Origin: a virus
IMG/VR virus record: IMGVR_UViG_3300027770_000025
Location: 186,001 to 250,000 of that record
Length of the DNA: 64,000 nucleotides
Direction: 5' to 3' (one strand)
Made by a program: the position numbers and the translations under genes. This document shows positions 24,764 to 34,175 of the stretch, piece after piece. The stretch's first letter is position 1. The number at the start of each line of letters is the position of its first letter. The notes under the pieces were generated by a model that did not search any database, was not told where the DNA came from, and worked only from the letters and a program-made list of their open reading frames with translations.

Positions 24764-25682
24764 AATTTAATATTTTTTTATTTTCTTTTAAGAATTTGAG
24801 CAAAGCCAAATCCTTCATTTTTACTTCAAACTCTATATCAAAATTAAGTCCATAAGTTTCGACATTTCCCCATACCCAGTCTGTATGAGCAAGCTCTTTT
24901 GATGATTCGTCCTCATAAAGTTTTTTAGAATCAGAGTAGTGTGTAATAGCAGGTATTTCTTTAGGCCAAGTAGATAGGCATAGAGCTAGTGCTTCTTCCT
25001 CATTAAGTATTGACGGGTTACATCGATTATGCAAATAATCAAAAGTAATTGGAATTCCAATGTTTTTATGGATTAAATGGAATAGATTAACCGCTGTATA
25101 CTGTGATTTCTTATCGTCAACTTCAACGACCAGTCTTTTCTTAACTGAATCTGATAGTCTTTCGAAATTTAAACAGAATCTTTCTGCAGCTTCTTCTTTG
25201 GATGGTTGTGTCGTATTTACGTGTATATTTATGGGATAAAATAAACTCCTATCTAAACCCATTAGATCAAAGATTTCTCCATGCTGGTTCAATTCTTTTA
25301 TTGCTTTAATAACTACTGATGGATTCACTGAAGCTAAAACGCCATACGGTGATGGGTGAAATGTTATCCTCTGATCAGTTCTCTTTGCAAAATCTCCACA
25401 TGATTTCAATATCTCTAAGATAGCCTGATAATCAGGGAGATCCATTATTTCATATTCAGAGCACCAGGGAAAGATGTCACTGGACATCCTAAACATCCTT
25501 ATGTTATTATCATCATTCCACTCTAGTATCTGTCTGAGATCTAATACATTCTTTAGAGCAAGTTCGGAGGCATAAGCAATACCCTTTTCTTCAAAGGTCT
25601 TTTTGACCATTCCCCTATTTGTAGAAATTTTGTCCTTAGCTAAACTTAAATTTATACAACAATAACCATATCTTCTTTCCAT
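24738..25682 (-). CDS. uvsE: UV damage endonuclease (UvsE/UVDE)
   Basis: 314 residues, full length. The N-terminus RRYGYCCINLSLA and the TIM-barrel metal-site segments FRMSSDIFPW, ITFHPSPY, NIHVNTTQPSK, LVVEVDD, FDYLHNRCNP and ITHYSDSKK all match the family. The enzyme nicks DNA 5' to cyclobutane dimers and 6-4 photoproducts and starts an alternative excision pathway. It differs from the T4 solution (endonuclease V). Carried by a phage it would repair virion DNA damaged by light. Confidence 0.93.
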   Translation of the reverse strand: MERRYGYCCINLSLAKDKISTNRGMVKKTFEEKGIAYASELALKNVLDLRQILEWNDDNNIRMFRMSSDIFPWCSEYEIMDLPDYQAILEILKSCGDFAKRTDQRITFHPSPYGVLASVNPSVVIKAIKELNQHGEIFDLMGLDRSLFYPINIHVNTTQPSKEEAAERFCLNFERLSDSVKKRLVVEVDDKKSQYTAVNLFHLIHKNIGIPITFDYLHNRCNPSILNEEEALALCLSTWPKEIPAITHYSDSKKLYEDESSKELAHTDWVWGNVETYGLNFDIEFEVKMKDLALLKFLKENKKILNYEREHTEL

Positions 25683-25718
25683 TCGGTAAATGTATTAAAA
25701 TATCCCGGTATAAAAAAA

Positions 25719-27506
25719 TTAAACAATCGAGCTTAACCATTTTTTTCTCTCCATTGCAGACTTACCAAATGCCATATCTAAATGGTACTTAGTTTTCTTG
25801 TCTTCAATTAAGACCGTTATCCTTTTATCCTTCATCACATAATCCCAGTCTTCAAGAGATAATGAGCCAAGTCCTTTTAGGTATCTTACGTTTCCTTTAT
25901 CAGATTTACCCGATCCCTTCTTAAATTCTTCAAGTGAGTAGAAATACTTTTTAGCCTTATCCCCGGTAGTAACTAAGGGTGTTTCCAAAAACTGTATTCT
26001 TCCCTGTTTAATCATCCAAGGGAACCAAAGATAAAATAGATTTATTAAGAGTGAAGTAATGTGTGCTCCGTCAGGATCCTGGTCAGTAGCTATAACAACC
26101 CTGTCAAATGGACACTGTATATTTTGTCCCTCTGGATCCAGATTTAATATCTGCATCAATTCTAAAATTTCTCTGTTATCAGAAAGATCAGATAAGCTTC
26201 TTGCATTTTTAATCTTTCCCTTTAACGCATAAACAGCTTCTTTCTTAGGATCTCTTTTTTGTAATATAGATCCCATGGCACTAAGTCCTTCCACTATAAA
26301 AAGAGTTTCTGGTCTGGAGGATGCAGAGGGAAAGTATTTATTTGATTGTTTTATTCTAATTGATTTCTTATCCCTTCTTATCTTTTTTAGCTCGGTCTCT
26401 TTTTTTCTGGCATCTACAGCCTTCCTAATGTTCTTGTAAACCTCGCTCTTAAAGAATCTAGCCAATATAGGATCAAAGTGTTTTGCTATGGTTGGCTCTA
26501 CCTCTTCTCTTTTAGAAACGAATTTAGTCTTATTCTGATCACCGAATCTAACGATGCCAGGGGAAAGATTCAATACAATTAATGTGTCGTAAAAATGGTG
26601 TCCCAAAGAATCATCCAGCTGTCCGTTGATTCTATCAAGAATTATCTTTTGGTGGATGCCAGTACAAAGAGCACTGTTTACAAAAGAGAAAGATCCAGAC
26701 TCCGAAGTTTTTTCCCAGATTAGTATTTCACCTATCGGTGTTTTTGCAGTCCAATCGGGTGAAAGGAGACTTGTTATATTCTCTGTTTTTCCATCCCAAA
26801 TGAAATCAATCTTAAGGCTGGCAGTTTTAGATTCGGTCTCTAATACTCTTTTCTTTAAACAAAGGTATGATTTTATTGTTTGATAATCCCATTTTGAGTT
26901 ATCAAAAACCTGGTGATTTGGTATGAAGGTTACTCTAGTCCCTGTTTGCCTACTCTTTGCTTTAGGGGTAACCTTAGCAGAAGATGCTTTAAAAGTTTTC
27001 CAAGTCTGTAAATAAGCTTCATTTGGATTGACCGTTTCAATCTCAAACATATTTGATAAGGCATTAACTAAGCTAACCCCCATACCATTCGTTCCTACGA
27101 GGGTTTCTGTGATTGAATCATTATCAAAATTGGATCCAGAACGGAGCATGGAAACAGCAGTTTCGATGTTACTTAGACCACTCTTTTTGTTTATCGTAGA
27201 TCCGTTGGTAAATCCGTCTCCGGTATCGGTAATAGAAACAGAATTCTCTTTTATGTTAACATCGACTATTATTTTCTTCATCGGTGTAGACATCCTTTTT
27301 GCTTCGTCTACCGAGTTTGAAAACACTTCATCAAATAACTTATACATTCCAACCGAATGTTCTTTTACGACGCCCTTAATGATGCCTGCGTCAATTATAG
27401 GAAGTGTTTCCTCGCTCCTTTTAACACTGCCAACATAGATTGTTGGTCTTTTTATAATGTGTTCAAAATCTGTAAGAACCTCGATGGTCTTATTAACTTT
27501 ACTCAT
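25719..27506 (-). CDS. 39: Type II DNA topoisomerase, large ATPase subunit (gp39/gp60-like)
   Basis: 595 residues. GHKL ATPase motifs: FDEVFSNSVDEAKR (~45), ITDTGDGFTNG (~80), GTNGMGVSLVNALS (~140). A TOPRIM domain follows: ETLFIVEGLSAMGSI (~395) and ATDQDPDGAHITSLLI (~460). This is GyrB/ParE-like without a long C-terminal insert. In T4 the same functions are split between gp39 and gp60; here they are one chain. It pairs with the gp52-like subunit at 21394-22800. Confidence 0.93.
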   Translation of the reverse strand: MSKVNKTIEVLTDFEHIIKRPTIYVGSVKRSEETLPIIDAGIIKGVVKEHSVGMYKLFDEVFSNSVDEAKRMSTPMKKIIVDVNIKENSVSITDTGDGFTNGSTINKKSGLSNIETAVSMLRSGSNFDNDSITETLVGTNGMGVSLVNALSNMFEIETVNPNEAYLQTWKTFKASSAKVTPKAKSRQTGTRVTFIPNHQVFDNSKWDYQTIKSYLCLKKRVLETESKTASLKIDFIWDGKTENITSLLSPDWTAKTPIGEILIWEKTSESGSFSFVNSALCTGIHQKIILDRINGQLDDSLGHHFYDTLIVLNLSPGIVRFGDQNKTKFVSKREEVEPTIAKHFDPILARFFKSEVYKNIRKAVDARKKETELKKIRRDKKSIRIKQSNKYFPSASSRPETLFIVEGLSAMGSILQKRDPKKEAVYALKGKIKNARSLSDLSDNREILELMQILNLDPEGQNIQCPFDRVVIATDQDPDGAHITSLLINLFYLWFPWMIKQGRIQFLETPLVTTGDKAKKYFYSLEEFKKGSGKSDKGNVRYLKGLGSLSLEDWDYVMKDKRITVLIEDKKTKYHLDMAFGKSAMERKKWLSSIV

Positions 27507-27561
27507 ATTTTTATGTAATTAGATCCGGAGATTATATGCTTAGATCAATCAAAGTTTCAAT

Positions 27562-27595
27562 AAAAAACTCCAACATTTAAAAAATATTGGAGTTT
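27562..27595 (-). terminator. Rho-independent terminator
   Basis: AAACTCCAACAT pairs with ATATTGGAGTTT (one G-U), followed on the minus strand by a T-run. It ends the 27620-28156 transcript ahead of the topoisomerase gene. Confidence 0.8.
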
Positions 27596-27619
27596 AAGTT
27601 ATTTAAAGGGATCTAATAA

Positions 27620-28156
27620 TTAAGATTTATTAAAATAAATCTCCATTATTTGATCTGGTGATATTTTAACAGTGTAGTAGTCTTTTAAACTTGGCTCTCT
27701 TTTAATCTTGCTTACAAAAGAAGCAGGAATACCGATTAAATAATCCTTTCCGATCTCTCTAACAACTCCTTCGATAGCATATTCAGAGTCAACAAAAACG
27801 TTAATTTCGTCTCTGTATTCTTCATCCTCTGGCCTATCAGCTCTTTCGATTCTACTTCCGTATATAGCTTGTTGTCTTTGAGCCATTCTTTCTCTTTCCT
27901 TTGTCATTAAATCCCTAACATATCCAGGAGCATTTTTACCTTGGGTAGGTAAATCTGCAATAACATTAACGGAAGCAAGCTCGCCAGCTTCAACCTTGTT
28001 TAAAAGCCCTTCAATAACCGCAGGAATTTGGGTCCATTTAATTTCCATTTCTGGTTTAGACTTTGTATCCTTTACGAATTCTGCCTCATCATAAACTGGG
28101 ATAGCGCCTTCGTTTACCTGATTTTCGTAAGATTCATATTCTAGTAAATGTTTCAT
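27620..28156 (-). CDS. Leader-bearing hypothetical protein
   Basis: 178 residues from the ATG at 28156, placing the leader MKHLLEYESYENQVNE at the N-terminus; codons upstream lie under the promoter motif. The body is mixed alpha/beta with an acidic middle (DRPEDEEYRDEINVFVDSEY), no known motif. A V-N-E then Gly-Ala follows the leader, near the L/I-x-E cleavage pattern. GATATATA lies 20 nt upstream and a terminator follows, so it is a single-gene unit. Candidate capsid-internal protein. Confidence 0.75.
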   Translation of the reverse strand: MKHLLEYESYENQVNEGAIPVYDEAEFVKDTKSKPEMEIKWTQIPAVIEGLLNKVEAGELASVNVIADLPTQGKNAPGYVRDLMTKERERMAQRQQAIYGSRIERADRPEDEEYRDEINVFVDSEYAIEGVVREIGKDYLIGIPASFVSKIKREPSLKDYYTVKISPDQIMEIYFNKS

Positions 28157-28176
28157 TAATTTAATATTTTTTTCTT

Positions 28177-28184
28177 TATATATC
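28177..28184 (-). promoter_or_regulatory. Candidate late promoter GATATATA
   Basis: GATATATAAAG lies 20 nt before the ATG at 28156. The same extended form with AAAG follows at 48910. Confidence 0.45.
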
Positions 28185-28193
28185 ATTTATTTA

Positions 28194-28940
28194 TTATAAA
28201 TAGTCCTTTATGTTAGCATAGGTAGCCAACGCATTGTACTTTCTGGTCTCTTCTGGTGGTAGATTAGTCATTTGTTTATACATTAGCACCCTATCTTCAT
28301 CTCCCATCTCCGGCCAATACTCTTCTAGAGCCTGTTGATAAGCCATTCCTTTTTCCATTAGCGCAAAGATGGAATACAAAGTTGTTTTAGTGACTGAATT
28401 ATCAGCACAATTGAAATTCCGACCAACCGTCTGAGGTGCTCCCTCCAGAGATGTGAGATGATTGTGACGACAATTGAAATCCCCGTCAACGCTCTGTGGT
28501 GCTCCCACCAGTGAGGTGAGCTCATTGTTACGACAATTGAAACTCCACCCAACCGTCTGAGGTGCTCCCTCCAGTGTGGTGAGCCGATTGTCATAGCAAT
28601 TGAAACTCCCACCAACCGTCTGAGGTGCTCCCTCCAGTGAGGTGAGCTCATTGTCGTCACAATAGAAACCCGCACCAACGGTCTGAGGTGCTCCCCCCAG
28701 TGTGGTGAGCCGATTGTTATAACAAACGAAATCCCCACTCACGTCTCCGAACTTAACACCTTTAAGATCTGTCAGACCCTGTTCGCTACAATAGAAACTC
28801 CCAACCACATCAACAAGACCTGTTTGTGGATTAAGCTTCCATTTTCTTTTTACACATTTATCCAACCAGCCAATCTGCTTCGCTGTAAGTGCAGCTGTCG
28901 CACTGGCTTCGAATAGTGCATATGGTAAAACATGTTTCAT
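28194..28940 (-). CDS. Leader-bearing protein with seven ~20-residue leucine-rich-like repeats
   Basis: 248 residues. Leader MKHVLPYALFEASATA with an L-F-E site. From about residue 45 to 190 there are about seven repeats of consensus VGGSFNCYDNRLTTLEGAPQ (20 residues), an LRR-like solenoid with a Cys and Asn in each turn. This type is common in large phages and in Bacteroidota proteins. The C-terminus is helical (EALEEYWPEMGDED-like). LRR solenoids usually bind proteins. The leader implies delivery with the virion; a target in the host is conceivable. Confidence 0.8.
   Translation of the reverse strand: MKHVLPYALFEASATAALTAKQIGWLDKCVKRKWKLNPQTGLVDVVGSFYCSEQGLTDLKGVKFGDVSGDFVCYNNRLTTLGGAPQTVGAGFYCDDNELTSLEGAPQTVGGSFNCYDNRLTTLEGAPQTVGWSFNCRNNELTSLVGAPQSVDGDFNCRHNHLTSLEGAPQTVGRNFNCADNSVTKTTLYSIFALMEKGMAYQQALEEYWPEMGDEDRVLMYKQMTNLPPEETRKYNALATYANIKDYL
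28400..28770 (-). repeat. 60-nt tandem coding repeats
   Basis: The DNA for the leucine-rich-like repeats is highly alike from unit to unit (GGTGCTCCC and AACTCCCACC segments every ~60 bp on the plus strand). The sameness at the DNA level suggests recent unit duplication or gene conversion, so repeat number may vary between isolates. Confidence 0.75.
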
Positions 28941-28947
28941 GGATCAT

Positions 28948-28955
28948 TATATATC
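28948..28955 (-). promoter_or_regulatory. GATATATA near the repeat-protein start
   Basis: Octamer 7 nt before the ATG at 28940, closer than in other cases. If used, the transcript would have almost no leader. Confidence 0.3.
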
Positions 28956-29022
28956 TAAAAATTAATGGTGGTTTATATGCAGTTCACAGGGATCGCTATT
29001 TTAATCTAGATTTATAAAGCAA

Positions 29023-29052
29023 AAATAAAGCAGACCGAAGTCTGCTTTATTT
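29023..29052 (-). terminator. Strong terminator with TTCG loop
   Basis: AAATAAAGCAGAC (29023-29035) pairs perfectly with GTCTGCTTTATTT (29040-29052), giving a 13-bp stem capped by UUCG on the minus-strand RNA. It ends the 29079-30344 transcript. Confidence 0.9.
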
Positions 29053-29078
29053 AATAAACATATTTTAAATTTAATAAA

Positions 29079-30344
29079 TTATCTTCTTTGCATTTGCTGA
29101 GCTTTTTCAGCTGCTTGCATCTGCTGGATCTTCTTCATTTTCTCTTCCGATCCCTTTTTATAGAAGTCCATATTTTTTCTTAATCTCGTCTTCTCATCCT
29201 CAGGTAAGGTGTTAAAGAATGGTGCACTTAAGATTGCTGCGGTCTTTTCTACAGATAAATCAGGATTTCCTATATAATATGCGCAAAGTGAATATTCATC
29301 CAGAAGTCTCCATTGCCATATCTCGGGCTCAACGAATAGGATATCACCAGTTCCCCTTGTTTTTATAGCAATATCACCATAAGCAAAAGCAATAAGAAAT
29401 CTTTTCTGATCTCTAAGTTTTCTCATAGTATGGAAAACAGCTTCTAGTCTTTCTGGTCTGTATTCCCAAGCTCTAGAATAGCACTCAGTAACTTCTTTGT
29501 CGGATGCACCAATCTTCTCTTTAATTTTAGCAATCATATACATTGAGTAATAAACTTCCTCTGGCCATTCCCCCATGTTGATTCTTTTCTCGTAAGCCTC
29601 GATAGCTTTCTCGTGTTGCTCTGAATCCCTGTAGCTTTGTGCTAGATAAAACATATATCTGGTGTTATTAGGCTCATCGACTAGAGCTTTTTCTAATATA
29701 ATAGCATCATTAGCATATTTTTCCTGTAATGAATTAGCTCTTTTTAATGGTGAGATATCAGCAATAACATAAGACATTGGAATTATACCCTGTGAAATCT
29801 CGGGCTTGTCCAAATGTAGGTATTCATGGAGTACCCCTTTATAAACCCAGTCCTGATCTGATTTTACAATCTGTACCCTATGGTATTGTAATGTGTTCAG
29901 TTTATATAAAATCTGATATCCGTCAGGCTCATTTGTTAATCCTACAAATGGATTAGTTCCGGGAACTTCAGGATAGAATGTATCATCCGCATCTATTATC
30001 CATCTGTAATCGCATCTTCCCTTTGCTAGTTCTAAACTCTCTGTTCTATTAACCTCAAAGTTAACCCAAGGTCTTTCGTGGAGCTCACCCTTAATATTAA
30101 GTTCTGCTGTTGTTTCTCTAATGACATTCAAAGTGTTATCCTTAGATCCCGTATCAACTATAACCCAATACGAAATATACGGGGCAACAGCTTTTAAACA
30201 TTTTGCTATTGTATCTTCCTCGTCTTTTACTATCATAACCAAGCATAAGGATATTTCTTGCTTGTTAGATAAAGGTTTTGACATTGATGCAGTTATGGGT
30301 TTTATTTTCCCCATAGGGACTGCTTTTTTCTTAAATTTACTCAT
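29079..30344 (-). CDS. GT2 glycosyltransferase with TPR-like C-terminus
   Basis: 421 residues. Residues ~28-230 are a GT-A family 2 transferase: SLCLVMIVKDEEDTIAKCL, VIVDTGSKDNT (nucleotide site) and WIIDADDTFYP with the DxD metal motif. Residues ~230-390 contain TPR-like helices (FYLAQSYRDSEQHEKAIEAY). The C-terminus is Gln/Met-rich (MQAAEKAQQMQ). Similar two-part proteins add sugars to proteins in other bacteria and phages. Acceptor unknown; a strong terminator follows, so it forms its own unit. Confidence 0.85.
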   Translation of the reverse strand: MSKFKKKAVPMGKIKPITASMSKPLSNKQEISLCLVMIVKDEEDTIAKCLKAVAPYISYWVIVDTGSKDNTLNVIRETTAELNIKGELHERPWVNFEVNRTESLELAKGRCDYRWIIDADDTFYPEVPGTNPFVGLTNEPDGYQILYKLNTLQYHRVQIVKSDQDWVYKGVLHEYLHLDKPEISQGIIPMSYVIADISPLKRANSLQEKYANDAIILEKALVDEPNNTRYMFYLAQSYRDSEQHEKAIEAYEKRINMGEWPEEVYYSMYMIAKIKEKIGASDKEVTECYSRAWEYRPERLEAVFHTMRKLRDQKRFLIAFAYGDIAIKTRGTGDILFVEPEIWQWRLLDEYSLCAYYIGNPDLSVEKTAAILSAPFFNTLPEDEKTRLRKNMDFYKKGSEEKMKKIQQMQAAEKAQQMQRR

Positions 30345-30371
30345 TGGTTGTATATTTTAATTATTATAGAT

Positions 30372-31022
30372 CTATTTTTTGTTTTTCCTCCTCTTTTTTG
30401 GAAATAAAGTAAAGTTATCCGGTTCATCTATTTCATTAAAGGTTATTGTGATTTCATGGCCAGATTCTCCGCTAAGTGTACTAATTTTTTTTATGTTCCT
30501 ATTAAAATCTTTAAGTCTTATAGATTCCACGTTTATCTCTGAGTTTTCATATAGCCAGTATTTTATTTCATGATAATTCTTTTCAAAAACTGAGTATCCA
30601 AATTTAGAATCACACTGGGATATTTTAATCTTAAAAGTTCTAAGTCTTTTTGAAAAAATCTCTAATGAAATCATATTATGCGGATTACCCGATGCTACCA
30701 ATCTATTTTCTAAATCCAATATAAATAAACACTTATATTCCCCTAACATAGCTGACTGGCTAGATATTCCTGATTTTTCTAATGAGTTCTTTATACTTTC
30801 GTATGGGTCTTCTGGAGAATATACATCAACAAAACAGGATATTTCCGAAGTTTCAAAATCCCTAATTGTTCTTACCTCTAGATCTGAATGCTCTTTGAAT
30901 ACACCAAGTATTATATTAAGGGAATCCTGTAGTAGGATTCTTTTCTTTTGTATTTGATTTTTTTCTTCAGAAATTTTTTCTTTTAGAGACCTCACAAAAT
31001 TCCCAGATATACTTTCTGTCAT
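30372..31022 (-). CDS. Hypothetical protein
   Basis: 216 residues. A coiled-coil N-terminus (KEKISEEKNQIQKKRILLQD) leads into a mixed fold; the C-terminus is basic (KKRRKNKK). No motif recognised. It follows adenylate kinase by 9 bp and is probably co-transcribed with it. Confidence 0.7.
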   Translation of the reverse strand: MTESISGNFVRSLKEKISEEKNQIQKKRILLQDSLNIILGVFKEHSDLEVRTIRDFETSEISCFVDVYSPEDPYESIKNSLEKSGISSQSAMLGEYKCLFILDLENRLVASGNPHNMISLEIFSKRLRTFKIKISQCDSKFGYSVFEKNYHEIKYWLYENSEINVESIRLKDFNRNIKKISTLSGESGHEITITFNEIDEPDNFTLFPKKRRKNKK

Positions 31023-31031
31023 GGTCTAGAT

Positions 31032-31658
31032 TTATTTTTTTGATTTCAAACCAAGTCTTTCCCTGACTTGTTTTAGCACTTTATCCTTTCCTTCGTTAGC
31101 TTCTACCTTTATAAGCTTACGACTTTTTTGATAAAAGTCTAATAATGGAAAAGTCTTCTCGTGATATTCTTTGAATCTTTTCTCAACTATTTCTTCGCTA
31201 GCATCATCTTTTCTATTCTCTTCCTTAGCTCTGCTTTTTATTCTTTCCCTGGCTACTTTATCAGGAAGATCTAAGTAAATGGCATGATTCAAACCTAAGC
31301 CCATTCTACCTAAAAGAGAATCTAGTCTTTTTGCTTGCTTTATCGTTCTAGGAAATCCATCAAGTATAACATTAGAACTGGGATCAATTTTTTTAAGTTC
31401 AGCCCTGAGCATTTTTATCATCATATTATCAGGAAGTAGATTTCCAGCATCTATGATTTTTTTTATATCTTCATCTTTGGAATTTCTTATTAGATCACCA
31501 GTTGACAAGTGGATAAAGTTATAGTCTTTTTTTAATTCCTTAGATAATGTTCCCTTACCTGATCCAGGTGCTCCTAAGATAACAAGGATTTTACCCTGGT
31601 TATCAGGAAGTTGTCTTTCATTTAGTGCAAAATCTTCAAAAGTTTTTATTCTTTCCAT
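31032..31658 (-). CDS. adk: Adenylate kinase with phage leader peptide
   Basis: 208 residues from the ATG at 31658, 14 nt after NrdA. The kinase fold starts only at about residue 20: P-loop GAPGSGKGTLSK, then FIHLSTGDLIR, DGFPRTIKQAK and the LID region with RERIKSRAKEENRKDD. It converts AMP + ATP to 2 ADP, supplying substrate for ribonucleotide reduction. The first ~14 residues, MERIKTFEDFALNE, have no place in the normal adenylate kinase fold and match the shared leader, ending in an LNE site. Removal after LNE would leave the enzyme intact. So it may work in the cell and also be packaged. Confidence 0.92.
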   Translation of the reverse strand: MERIKTFEDFALNERQLPDNQGKILVILGAPGSGKGTLSKELKKDYNFIHLSTGDLIRNSKDEDIKKIIDAGNLLPDNMMIKMLRAELKKIDPSSNVILDGFPRTIKQAKRLDSLLGRMGLGLNHAIYLDLPDKVARERIKSRAKEENRKDDASEEIVEKRFKEYHEKTFPLLDFYQKSRKLIKVEANEGKDKVLKQVRERLGLKSKK

Positions 31659-31672
31659 CTTTTTAATATTTT

Positions 31673-34153
31673 TTATGATCCACAGGCGATACAATCGTCT
31701 GGGTTGTCCAAGCTACAAACTATTCCGGATGTAAGCTCTTCCTCTGCTGCTTTGCTTAATTCCTCGCTAGTCATGCTTCCTAAGTCTATTTTCTTGGATT
31801 CAGTTTCGACGTCCTCCATTCTTTTAAGAGATTCTTTAGCTTTGGCCATATCTATCCCTAATCCTGCAATTGCATCAACAGCAGATTTAGTTCTTAGGTA
31901 GTACATACCAGTTTTAAGCCCTAGCTCCCAAGAGTGAAAATGTGCTGCCGTTAATTTAGCAGAGTTAACACCCTCGATGAATAGATTTAGAGACTGTGAC
32001 TGACAGATAAATTTACCTCTATCAGCTGACATTTGGATTAGATCCTTTTGTTTGATCTCCCATACTGTCTTATAAACTTCTCTGATCTCCTGAGGTATTT
32101 GTGGGATATTCTGAACAGATCCTTTGTGTAAGATAATAAGATTTTTCATATCCTCACTCCAAAGATCTAATGAGATTAAATCCTTAACAAGGTGTTTATT
32201 AACTAAAACAAATTCTCCACTTAATGTTCTTCTCGTATAGATATTAGATGTGAAAGGTTCGAAAGCTTCGTTATTACCCATGATCTGAGCTGTTGAAGCA
32301 GTTGGCATAGGGGCTAACAATAAAGAATTTCTAGCTCCATTCTTCATAACATCCTTTCTTAATTTAGCCCAATCCCATCTTCCTGAAAGTTGCTCGTCTT
32401 TAAATCCCCAAAGATTGAATTGGAAATCACCTTTACTTAATGGTGATCCGTCAAAGGTTTCATATTTACCGTCTTTTTTAGCTAACTCCATTGAAGCTGT
32501 CATAGCTGCAAAGTATATAGTTTCGAAAACTTCCTCGTTGGTTTTCATAGCTTCCTCAGAAGTAAATGCTATTCTCATATTAGCAAAAAGATCTGCTAAG
32601 CCTTGGATACCGATACCAATTGGTCTATGTCTAAAGTTAGATTTTTTTGTCTCGGGTGTTGGATAATAATTAATATCAATAACCCTATTTAAGTTGACCG
32701 TTGTTTGATAGGCAACATCATATAATGCTTTATGATCAACCTCACATTTACCTCTGTTAATCTTAGCAGTTCTTGCGTCTGTTGATTTTAAGAACTTATT
32801 AACAGGTATAGAAGCTAAGTTACAAACTGCTTGCTCATCTTTATCAGTGTATTCTAATATCTCTGTACAGAGATTTGAACTTTTAATCGTTCCAAGGTTT
32901 TGTTGATTTGATTTTCTATTAGCAGCATCTTTATAAAGCATATAAGGTGTTCCCGTTTCAATCTGGGAATCAATCACTTTGGTCCAAAGTTCTCTCGCTT
33001 TAATAACCTTTCTTGCTTTACCTGCAGCTTCAGCTTCAATATAAGCTTTTTCGAATTCGTCACCGTAAAGTTCCCAGAGTCCGGGAACGTCGGAAGGAGA
33101 GAACAATGACCAATCCTCACTGGCCTTAACTCTCTTCATGAATAGATCAGAGATCCAAAGTGCTAGAAAAAGATCTCTCGCTCTTAGTTCTTCTTTACCT
33201 GTATTCTTTCTTAGGTCTAAGAAATCTTCAATATCTGCATGCCAAGGCTCGATATAAATAGCAAAGGATCCTTTTCTTTTTCCCCCACCCTGATCTACGT
33301 ATCTTGCAGTTTCATTGAATACTTTTAGCATCGGAACGATACCATTTGATGTACCATTTGTTCCTTTGATATAAGAACCAGTACTTCTAATATTATGTAT
33401 GGCCAAACCTATACCTCCAGCATTCTGTGATATGGTGGCTACATCGGTTAAAGTTTTATAAATACCCTGTATAGAGTCATCAGACATTGTTAAAAGAAAA
33501 CAAGAAGATAATTGGGGTTTTCTAGTACCTGCATTAAATAATGTAGGCGTAGCGTGTGTCATCATATGGGTAGATAAAAGTTCGTATGTTTTAAGAACGT
33601 TCTTTGTGTCTTCTCCCCAAATTCCAGCAGCAACTCTCATATACATGTGTTGAGGACTTTCAGCTGGCTGTCCTTTCATCTTTAAAAGATAACTTTTCTC
33701 TAATGTTTTAAATCCAAAATATTCAAAATTAAAATCCCTTTCATGTATAATACCACCATCAAACTTCTGTTTGTTTTTCATAACAGAGCTATATGTTTCT
33801 TCGTTGATTAAACCTGCAGGTTGATTAGTTTCTGGATCTATGTAAGAATATAGATCTTGAATTGTTTCCGAGAATTTTTTCTTAGTTGATTTGTGTAATT
33901 TAGATACCGCAATTCTAGATGCCAATACCGAATAGTCCGGATGTTTTGGTATTAAAGAAGCTGCTGTTTCTGCTGCAAGATTATCTAGTTCATCTGTTGT
34001 AATACCGTCATAAATTCCTGCAATTACTTTTTGTGCGATTTCAATCGGATCAATATAATCCCCATTTAGACCATAAGTCATTTTTCTTACTCTGTTTGAT
34101 ATCTTCTCGAATCTCACGGGCTCTTTCGAACCATCCCTTTTTATTACCTGCAT
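31673..34153 (-). CDS. nrdA: Class Ia ribonucleotide reductase, alpha subunit
   Basis: 826 residues, complete. ATP-cone at 1-90 (MQVIKRDGSKEPVRFEKISN), active-site cysteines in SSCFLLTM, NLCTEIL (with Asn and Glu) and AVCNLASIPV, the tyrosine pair in GMYYLRT, and C-terminal redox cysteines CIACGS. The N-terminal wording is closest to the eukaryote-like/Bacteroidota group of class Ia. It reduces NDPs to dNDPs with NrdB. It lies in one run with NrdB, dUTPase and adenylate kinase, a nucleotide-supply operon. Confidence 0.96.
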   Translation of the reverse strand: MQVIKRDGSKEPVRFEKISNRVRKMTYGLNGDYIDPIEIAQKVIAGIYDGITTDELDNLAAETAASLIPKHPDYSVLASRIAVSKLHKSTKKKFSETIQDLYSYIDPETNQPAGLINEETYSSVMKNKQKFDGGIIHERDFNFEYFGFKTLEKSYLLKMKGQPAESPQHMYMRVAAGIWGEDTKNVLKTYELLSTHMMTHATPTLFNAGTRKPQLSSCFLLTMSDDSIQGIYKTLTDVATISQNAGGIGLAIHNIRSTGSYIKGTNGTSNGIVPMLKVFNETARYVDQGGGKRKGSFAIYIEPWHADIEDFLDLRKNTGKEELRARDLFLALWISDLFMKRVKASEDWSLFSPSDVPGLWELYGDEFEKAYIEAEAAGKARKVIKARELWTKVIDSQIETGTPYMLYKDAANRKSNQQNLGTIKSSNLCTEILEYTDKDEQAVCNLASIPVNKFLKSTDARTAKINRGKCEVDHKALYDVAYQTTVNLNRVIDINYYPTPETKKSNFRHRPIGIGIQGLADLFANMRIAFTSEEAMKTNEEVFETIYFAAMTASMELAKKDGKYETFDGSPLSKGDFQFNLWGFKDEQLSGRWDWAKLRKDVMKNGARNSLLLAPMPTASTAQIMGNNEAFEPFTSNIYTRRTLSGEFVLVNKHLVKDLISLDLWSEDMKNLIILHKGSVQNIPQIPQEIREVYKTVWEIKQKDLIQMSADRGKFICQSQSLNLFIEGVNSAKLTAAHFHSWELGLKTGMYYLRTKSAVDAIAGLGIDMAKAKESLKRMEDVETESKKIDLGSMTSEELSKAAEEELTSGIVCSLDNPDDCIACGS

Positions 34154-34175
34154 TTTTTAGTTTAATTATTTTTAT

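Noticed and set aside
28358-28738. Second long repetitive frame inside the repeat protein gene
   Set aside because: It is a shadow caused by the 60-nt repeats in another frame of the same strand, without start context or independent composition.
28400-28770. CRISPR-like regular repeats
   Set aside because: The units are contiguous coding repeats without unique spacers and encode a clean leucine-rich pattern.
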